Of a DNA stretch of 10,800 nt, positions 5,951-10,800 are shown one piece after another. Source of the stretch: Clostridia bacterium (GTDB lineage Bacteria; Bacillota_A; Clostridia; Peptostreptococcales; Anaerovoracaceae). The DNA lies in assembly GCA_024403175.1 (NCBI GenBank), contig JAKSSI010000026.1, positions 1 through 10,800 on the forward strand, read 5' to 3'. The stretch's first letter is position 1; each line of letters opens with the position of its first letter. Position numbers and translations under genes: made by a program. Below the pieces are notes generated by a model, which was not told where the DNA came from, did not search any database, and saw only the letters and a program-made list of their open reading frames with translations.

Positions 5951-7423
5951 ATGATTGATTTTAAGATTAACAAAGAAGGCCTTGCTCACAACATCGCAAA
6001 GGCAAAAGAGCAGGGAATCATCATTCCAACTATTGCACAAATGCAAAATCCGGATTTAATTCCTCAGAAGATAAAGGACAGACTTGCAAAGACATCCATG
6101 CAAGCTGTAGACCCTGTTAATCTTTTCAGAATCTCATGGAAGAACGAACAGAAAGATAGGGGCGGATTATTTAATGACGCCCCTAATTTTATTGAAATAC
6201 CATCTGCTGTTACAGGTGTTAAGGCAAGAATTTATGCAATGCCTGGTAAGTGGTTTCCAACAGGTTGCCACAAGGTAGGCGCAAGCTTTGGTTGCCTTGC
6301 TCCAAGACTTGTTACAGGACAGCTTGATGTAGAAAAGCATAAGAGTGTATGGCCATCTACAGGTAACTACTGCAGAGGTGGCGCATTCAATGCAAGACTT
6401 CTTGGTGCAGTTGGCGTAGCCGTTCTTCCTGAAGAAATGAGTAAGGAAAGATTTGACTGGCTTGCCAGCATTGGCGCAGAAGTTATTAAGACTCCAGGCG
6501 GAGAAAGCAACGTTGCTGAAATCTTCGCAAAGACAAAGGAACTCAAGGCAGATCCAAAGTACCAGATCTTAAACCAGTTTGAAGATATGGGAAATCCAAT
6601 GTGGCACTACAATGTTTCCGGCACAGCAATGTGCGAAGTATTCGAAGCAGTTAAGAAGAAGGGTGACAACTTTGCAGGCGTAGCCCTTACATCTGGCTCT
6701 TCTGGAATTCTTTCTGCAGGAGACAAGGTTAAGGATGTATATCCAAAGGCTAAGCTTGCAGTTGGCGAAGCTCTCCAGTGCCCAACAATTTTAGAAAATG
6801 GTTTCGGTTACCACAGAATCGAAGGTATTGGCGACAAGCACATTCCATGGATTCATAACGTAAAGAATTCCGATATGGTAATCGATATTGATGATAACGA
6901 TTCACAGGAACTTTTAAGACTCTTCAATACAAAAGAGGGTCAGGAATACTTAAAGAAAGAACTCAAGCTTTCTGCTAAGCAGATTAAGCAGCTTACATGG
7001 CTTGGTATTTCCGGTATTGCAAACGTACTCTGCTGCATCAAGATGGCTAAGTACTATGAACTTACAGAACACGATGTACTCGTTACAGTTCTTACAGACT
7101 CTGCTGCAATGTATCAGAGCAGAATTGAAGAACTTAACGCAGAGCATGGTCCATACTCTGTAATGCAGGCTGCTATCGACCACAACGTTCACATGCTTGG
7201 CCTTAAGACAGACAACATGAGAGAACTTACATATCAGGATAGAAAGCGCGTTCATAATCTTAAGTACTTCACTTGGGTTGAACAGCAGGGCAAGACAGTT
7301 TCTGAACTTAATGCTCTTTGGTATGACACAGAACATACTTGGGATGCAGTACATAAGGCATCTAAAAAGCTTGATAAGCTTATCAATGAATTCAACGAGG
7401 CAACAGGCCTCCTTAAGGAGTAA
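5951..7423 (+). CDS. Cysteine-synthase-like PLP enzyme (fold type II), substrate unknown
   Basis: A 490-residue PLP-dependent enzyme of the tryptophan-synthase-beta/cysteine-synthase superfamily, whose members catalyse beta-elimination or beta-replacement on amino acids. FPTGCHKVGASFG (102-114) matches the usual NPTGSxKxR region and places the PLP lysine at Lys108. STGNY (136-140) fits the substrate-carboxylate loop, and TSGSSG (247-252) the PLP-phosphate loop. A later HRIEGIGDKHIP resembles the HKIQGIG segment of cysteine synthases. It is much longer than CysK (about 310 residues), with roughly 80 extra residues at the N-terminus and a C-terminal extension beginning after about residue 330. 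GAGAGGG (5939-5945), five bases before the ATG, supports the start. Its place between an amino-acid importer and a racemase suggests a catabolic or amino-acid-converting role. It lacks the KFEGSRFG-like sequence I associate with diaminopropionate ammonia-lyase, and it does not resemble OrtB. Confidence 0.75.
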   Translation: MIDFKINKEGLAHNIAKAKEQGIIIPTIAQMQNPDLIPQKIKDRLAKTSMQAVDPVNLFRISWKNEQKDRGGLFNDAPNFIEIPSAVTGVKARIYAMPGKWFPTGCHKVGASFGCLAPRLVTGQLDVEKHKSVWPSTGNYCRGGAFNARLLGAVGVAVLPEEMSKERFDWLASIGAEVIKTPGGESNVAEIFAKTKELKADPKYQILNQFEDMGNPMWHYNVSGTAMCEVFEAVKKKGDNFAGVALTSGSSGILSAGDKVKDVYPKAKLAVGEALQCPTILENGFGYHRIEGIGDKHIPWIHNVKNSDMVIDIDDNDSQELLRLFNTKEGQEYLKKELKLSAKQIKQLTWLGISGIANVLCCIKMAKYYELTEHDVLVTVLTDSAAMYQSRIEELNAEHGPYSVMQAAIDHNVHMLGLKTDNMRELTYQDRKRVHNLKYFTWVEQQGKTVSELNALWYDTEHTWDAVHKASKKLDKLINEFNEATGLLKE

Positions 7424-7428
7424 TTGTG
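7415..7428 (+). promoter_or_regulatory. Ribosome binding site fixing a GTG start for the racemase gene
   Basis: AAGGAG (7415-7420), inside the last codons of the PLP-enzyme gene, lies five bases before GTG (7426-7428). No in-frame ATG gives a full-length Alr N-terminus, and the residues after the GTG align with the normal start of the family, so GTG is the chosen start. Confidence 0.75.
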
Positions 7429-8547
7429 GCTAGACAGAGAACTGAAGCTGTTGTTCATCTTGACAGACTTAAGAGAAATTTAAATAGAGCAAAAGCAAGA
7501 CTCCCAGAAGGCTGCGACATGATAATGGTTGTTAAGGGCGATGCTTACGGCCACGGAATTCCTGGCGTATTCCAAACCTTTAAGGATTTTGGAATTAAGC
7601 GCTATGCAGTTTCCTGTTGGGAAGAAGCAAAGGCTTTAAGAGAAGCCGGTGCAAAAGATGAAATGATACTTATCTTGGGCGACACCATAGACGACCAGCA
7701 AGATAAGCTTATTAAATATAACATTACACAGACAATCTTTGATGTAGAAAGAGCAGAAAGTCTTAACGCTCTTGCAAAAGAGGCTGGAGTTATTGCTCCT
7801 ATAAACATCAAGATTGATACAGGAATGAGCAGATTAGGTTTTCCTGCAGACGAAAGAGCTGTAGAACCTGTTAAGAAAATTGCTGCATTATCCAACGTGA
7901 AGATTACCGGTGCATTTACACATTATATGTGTGCAGATGAAATGGATAATCCAAAGACTGATATGCAGCTTGCAGCATTCCTTAAGACTATAGAGATTTT
8001 AAGAAATGCAGGTGTGGATATTCCGTTTATTCACACAGCAAACAGTCCGTCTCTTATCTTAAGACCTGAAACTTATTTAGATAGCACAAGAGCCGGAGAT
8101 GCAATCTTTGGCCTTTGCCCTGTAGACGAAGATGCTTGGAAGGCTTCTGGCATTGAAGAAGTTATGACGTGGCGCACTTATGTAGCTATGGTTAAAACTA
8201 TTCCAGCAGGAACTCAGGTAGGATATGGAGCTACATTCACTGCTGAAAGAGAAACAAGAATTGCTACAATTCCAATCGGCTTCGCAGATGGCTATAGCAG
8301 ACATCTTTCAAACCAGGGCTTTGTAGGAATTAGAGGTAAGAAGGCTCCAATAATTGGCCGCGTATGCATGGACCAGTTCATGGTAGATGTAACAGACATT
8401 GAAGGCGTAGAAAGAGGCGATGAAGTTGAACTGTTAGGTTCGCTCTTTGGAATTCTTGATATGGCTACAATGCTTGAAGATAATGTTGATGAGATAGTGT
8501 GCAGAATTTCAAAACGAGTTCCGCGCATCTATGTAGATGAGGAGTAG
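7426..8547 (+). CDS. alr: Alanine-racemase-family PLP enzyme
   Basis: A 373-residue fold-type-III racemase that interconverts L- and D-amino acids, normally alanine. The PLP lysine is Lys37 in VVKGDAYGHG (35-44; most relatives have KADAYGHG). Other marks are Arg136 (DTGMSRLGF), His166 (FTHY), HTANSPS (203-209), Arg222 (STRAG) and the catalytic Tyr267 on the C-terminal beta-domain (GYGATF, 266-271), followed by GFADGYSR (285-292) and CMDQFMVDVTD (314-324). Length and all catalytic residues are those of a working enzyme. It starts with GTG two bases after the previous stop and ends three bases before the decarboxylase start, within one operon. Because it sits in an amino-acid utilisation cluster, it may racemise a substrate other than alanine or feed D-alanine for the wall. 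Its codons are less biased (several ATA) than those of its neighbours. Confidence 0.88.
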   Translation: MARQRTEAVVHLDRLKRNLNRAKARLPEGCDMIMVVKGDAYGHGIPGVFQTFKDFGIKRYAVSCWEEAKALREAGAKDEMILILGDTIDDQQDKLIKYNITQTIFDVERAESLNALAKEAGVIAPINIKIDTGMSRLGFPADERAVEPVKKIAALSNVKITGAFTHYMCADEMDNPKTDMQLAAFLKTIEILRNAGVDIPFIHTANSPSLILRPETYLDSTRAGDAIFGLCPVDEDAWKASGIEEVMTWRTYVAMVKTIPAGTQVGYGATFTAERETRIATIPIGFADGYSRHLSNQGFVGIRGKKAPIIGRVCMDQFMVDVTDIEGVERGDEVELLGSLFGILDMATMLEDNVDEIVCRISKRVPRIYVDEE

Positions 8548-8550
8548 ATC

Positions 8551-10002
8551 ATGGATCAGAATAAAACACCTTTATTCGACGCGATTATGGAATATGATGC
8601 GAAAAGACCAGCATATTTCAGAATTCCGGGTCACAGATACGAAAAGGGTATCAACCCAAAATGGAGAAACGTTGTAGGCGATAAGATTTTCGGATTCGAC
8701 CTTACTGAAACTCCTCTTTGCGACGACTTACACAACGCATCCGGCGCTATCAAAGAATCTGAGAACTTAGCTTCAGAACTTTGGGGCTCCGATTACACAC
8801 ACTTCCTTGTAAACGGAAGCACATGCGGAAACCAGGTTGCAGTTATGACAACAGCTTTCGAAGGACAGAAGATTTGCCTTCCAAGAAATGCTCATAAGTC
8901 TGCATTAATGGGTCTTATCTTAAGCGGTGCAAAGCCAGTTTACATTGCTCCTATGATTGAATCCGAATGGGGGCTTCAGGGAGGAATTTCTGCACAGCAG
9001 GCAGAAAAGATGTTTGAAGAAAATCCAGACTGCAAGGGCATGATGGTAGTAAGCCCATCTTACTACGGTGTTGCATCCGACATTAAAACACTTGCTGAAA
9101 TCTGCCACAAGCACAATGCAATTTTAATGGTAGACGAAGCTCACGGTGCACACTGCTACTTCTCCGATAAGCTTCCAGGCGGCGCTATTGCTCTTGGTGC
9201 AGACATTGCAGTTCAGAGTATTCATAAGGTAACAGGATCTTTTACACAGAGCTCTATGATTCATGTAAAGAGCAGCCTTGTAGACCGTGCAAGACTTGAA
9301 GCAAACCTTCACCTTGTACAGAGCACAAGCCCATCTTATGTTCTTATGACATCTCTTGATATGGCAAGACATTACATGGCTACAGAAGGCCAGATGATGA
9401 TTGATACAGCTCTTGAACTTGCAAGAGATGCAAGAGTAAGAATCAATAACATTAAAGGCCTCAGCTGTGCTACAAAGGAAGATCTTGAAGGAAAAGCTGG
9501 TATTAACAAGCTCGACGAAACAAGACTTACAATCAGCGCAAGCGCAATTGGTATTACTGGTTTTGATCTTAAGAAGATGCTCTTCGACGAATATAGCTGC
9601 GACGTAGAACTTGCAGACTACAGAAACGCACTTGCTATCGTTACATTCGCAAACGAAAAGGCAGATCTTGATAAACTCGTTGCAGCTCTTGAAGATATTG
9701 CAAAGAGATTTGCAGACGGTCAGCCACTTCCAAAGGCAAGACAGCTTCCTTCTCAGCCTGAATTTGTTATTACACCAAGACAGGCTTACTTCGGAAAGAA
9801 GAAGAGAGTTAACTGGGCTGATTGCAAGGGCATGGTTGTAGCAGAATATATTGCACCTTACCCACCAGGAATTCCACTCATCTATCAGGGCGAAAGAATG
9901 TCCGACGATGTTTGGGAATACCTTGAAGAAGTAAGACTTAGAAAAGGACATATCCACGGACCATCAGATGTAAATCTTGATACAATCCTGGTTGTTGAAT
10001 AG
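8551..10002 (+). CDS. Orn/Lys/Arg decarboxylase family, short wing-less form
   Basis: A 483-residue fold-type-I PLP decarboxylase that would remove CO2 from a basic amino acid to make a polyamine or diamine. Motifs in order: RIPGHR (24-29), FLVNGSTCGNQ (85-95), RNAHKS (112-117), MVDEAHGAH (193-201) with the PLP-nitrogen Asp195, and SIHKVTGSF (223-231) with the PLP lysine Lys226. The conserved end YPPGIPLI is also present. The length matches Gram-positive forms such as Bacillus SpeA/YaaO, which lack the N-terminal wing domain of E. coli CadA and AdiA (over 700 residues). Lysine, arginine and ornithine cannot be told apart by eye. GAGGAG in the last codons of alr acts as ribosome binding site. 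The racemase, the decarboxylase and the importer are probably co-expressed. A known alternative is a decarboxylase-like protein with another amino-acid substrate. Confidence 0.88.
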   Translation: MDQNKTPLFDAIMEYDAKRPAYFRIPGHRYEKGINPKWRNVVGDKIFGFDLTETPLCDDLHNASGAIKESENLASELWGSDYTHFLVNGSTCGNQVAVMTTAFEGQKICLPRNAHKSALMGLILSGAKPVYIAPMIESEWGLQGGISAQQAEKMFEENPDCKGMMVVSPSYYGVASDIKTLAEICHKHNAILMVDEAHGAHCYFSDKLPGGAIALGADIAVQSIHKVTGSFTQSSMIHVKSSLVDRARLEANLHLVQSTSPSYVLMTSLDMARHYMATEGQMMIDTALELARDARVRINNIKGLSCATKEDLEGKAGINKLDETRLTISASAIGITGFDLKKMLFDEYSCDVELADYRNALAIVTFANEKADLDKLVAALEDIAKRFADGQPLPKARQLPSQPEFVITPRQAYFGKKKRVNWADCKGMVVAEYIAPYPPGIPLIYQGERMSDDVWEYLEEVRLRKGHIHGPSDVNLDTILVVE

Positions 10003-10050
10003 ACTCTATTCGTTATCGCTTTAGTATTTTAAAAGAAAAGGTAATCGCAA

Positions 10051-10800
10051 ATGGAATTACTCGAAACCATAAACGGTAAAATTAATGACTTCGTATGGGG
10101 TCCTCCAACAATTATCCTTATTTTACTCGTAGGTATTTATCTCACAGTAAAACTCGGCGGCGTTCAGTTTAGAAACTGGGGCTTCCTTATCAACAGAACA
10201 TATGTAAAGGCATTTAAGGATGCAAGAGCTCAGGAAGCTGCAGCTCCAACAGCCGAAGGTGAAATTACACCTTTCCAGGCTGCTATGGCATCTGTATCTG
10301 CCGTAGTAGGAACAGGTAATGTAGCAGGTGTTGCTACTGCTATCGTAGCAGGTGGCCCTGGTGCACTTTTCTGGATGATGGTTGCTGCACTTGTAGGTAT
10401 GGCAACAAAGTTTGCAGAAATTGCTCTTGGTCTTAAGTACAGAGAAAAGGCAGATGACGGTACACTCGTATCTGGTCCTTTCTACTATTGTGCAAGAGGT
10501 CTTAAGGCTAACTGGCTTGGTAAGATTGTAGCAGTACTGTTCTTATTCTTCAGTATCTTCATCTCTGCTGTAGTTGATACAAACTCTATGGCAGACGCTG
10601 TACACACAGCATTTGGCGTTCCACAGATTATTACAGGTGTTGTAGTTGCTATTCTTACAGCTATCGTAATTTTCGGTGGTATTAAGAGAATCGGCGAAGT
10701 ATGCGGTATCCTTGCTCCATTCATGGCAGGTCTTTACCTCATCTTCGGTATCTTAATTATCATCCTTCACATTACAGAAGTTCCAGCTGCTATTGCTCTT
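10051..10800 (+). CDS. AGCS-family Na+/alanine (amino acid) symporter, N-terminal part
   Basis: ATG at 10051 opens a frame that runs past the window edge, giving 250 residues. It begins MELLETINGKINDFVWGPP, the usual start of alanine/glycine:cation symporters. The family signature is VVGTGNVAGVATAIVAGGPG (85-104) with FWMMVAALVGMATKFAEIALGLKYR close behind. Four to five membrane helices are visible; AGCS carriers are usually 450-500 residues, so about half is missing. These proteins import alanine or glycine with Na+, and some accept D-alanine. The gap of 48 bases after the decarboxylase holds no hairpin, and AAAAGG (10037-10042) is a modest ribosome binding site, so it is probably in the same operon. 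Next to a racemase, D- or L-alanine is the natural substrate guess. Confidence 0.88.
   Translation, partial: MELLETINGKINDFVWGPPTIILILLVGIYLTVKLGGVQFRNWGFLINRTYVKAFKDARAQEAAAPTAEGEITPFQAAMASVSAVVGTGNVAGVATAIVAGGPGALFWMMVAALVGMATKFAEIALGLKYREKADDGTLVSGPFYYCARGLKANWLGKIVAVLFLFFSIFISAVVDTNSMADAVHTAFGVPQIITGVVVAILTAIVIFGGIKRIGEVCGILAPFMAGLYLIFGILIIILHITEVPAAIAL

Noticed and set aside
5951..7423. Diaminopropionate ammonia-lyase or OrtB thiolase subunit
   Set aside because: The active-site text differs from the KFEGSRFG-like sequence I recall for diaminopropionate lyases and from OrtB; the later HRIEGIG segment points to the cysteine-synthase group instead.
9124..9957. Long open frame on the - strand inside the decarboxylase gene (277 codons)
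   Set aside because: Its product is Cys/Ser-rich with no recognisable domain, it lies fully opposite a well-supported gene with strong codon bias, and it has no sensible promoter or operon context.
7426..10002. Clostridial ornithine-degradation cluster (orr/ora/ort)
   Set aside because: A racemase is present, but the B12 aminomutase OraS/OraE, Ord dehydrogenase and OrtA/B are not in the window, and the racemase is a standard Alr-type protein.
1..10800. CRISPR arrays, insertion sequences, tRNA or rRNA genes, prophage genes
   Set aside because: No regularly spaced repeats, transposase-like frames, terminal repeats or tRNA/rRNA features were seen.

Overview
The window reads as part of a low-to-middling GC anaerobic Bacillota genome, probably a Clostridia member. 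The grounds are strong AGGAGG-like ribosome binding sites, dense co-directional operons, an S26B (SipW-type) signal peptidase, a solute-binding/permease fusion transporter, and a short wing-less Orn/Lys/Arg-type decarboxylase. No rRNA, tRNA or marker gene is present, so the lineage is an inference. All genes are on the + strand, in two blocks divided by an intrinsic terminator and a 416-base gap with a probable structured leader RNA.

Block 1 (1-2865) holds the C-terminal tail of an unidentified lysine-rich protein, a SipW-like signal peptidase with a long acidic, Ala/Glu-rich cytoplasmic tail, an ATP-grasp enzyme and a PHP-domain phosphoesterase. The junctions are tight (TAATG overlap, 17-base gap, ATGA overlap), so the four are likely co-transcribed and partly translationally coupled. 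A clear intrinsic terminator at 2868-2904 closes the block.

The gap (2866-3281) holds that terminator, inverted repeats with a possible promoter, a roughly 210-nt region with several strong helices enclosed by a possible long-range closing helix, and a second hairpin followed by a U-run. This is the architecture of an attenuating leader such as a riboswitch. I could not match it to the riboswitch or T-box consensuses I know.

Block 2 (3282 to the right edge) looks like one amino-acid uptake and metabolism operon. It encodes an ABC ATPase with an extra C-terminal domain resembling RsbW-type GHKL ATPases; a fused solute-binding/permease protein whose binding domain appears to run in permuted order (second-lobe segment first, first-lobe segment second); a cysteine-synthase-like PLP enzyme of unassigned substrate; an alanine-racemase-family enzyme with a GTG start; an Orn/Lys/Arg-family decarboxylase; and the first 250 residues of an AGCS-type Na+/alanine symporter, cut by the window edge. 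Together they suggest import of an amino acid followed by PLP-dependent lyase or replacement, racemase and decarboxylase steps, with a second sodium-coupled carrier. The actual substrate cannot be read from sequence alone. The most promising items for novelty are the leader RNA, the permuted binding-protein fusion, the ABC-GHKL-like fusion and the unusual combination of three PLP enzymes.
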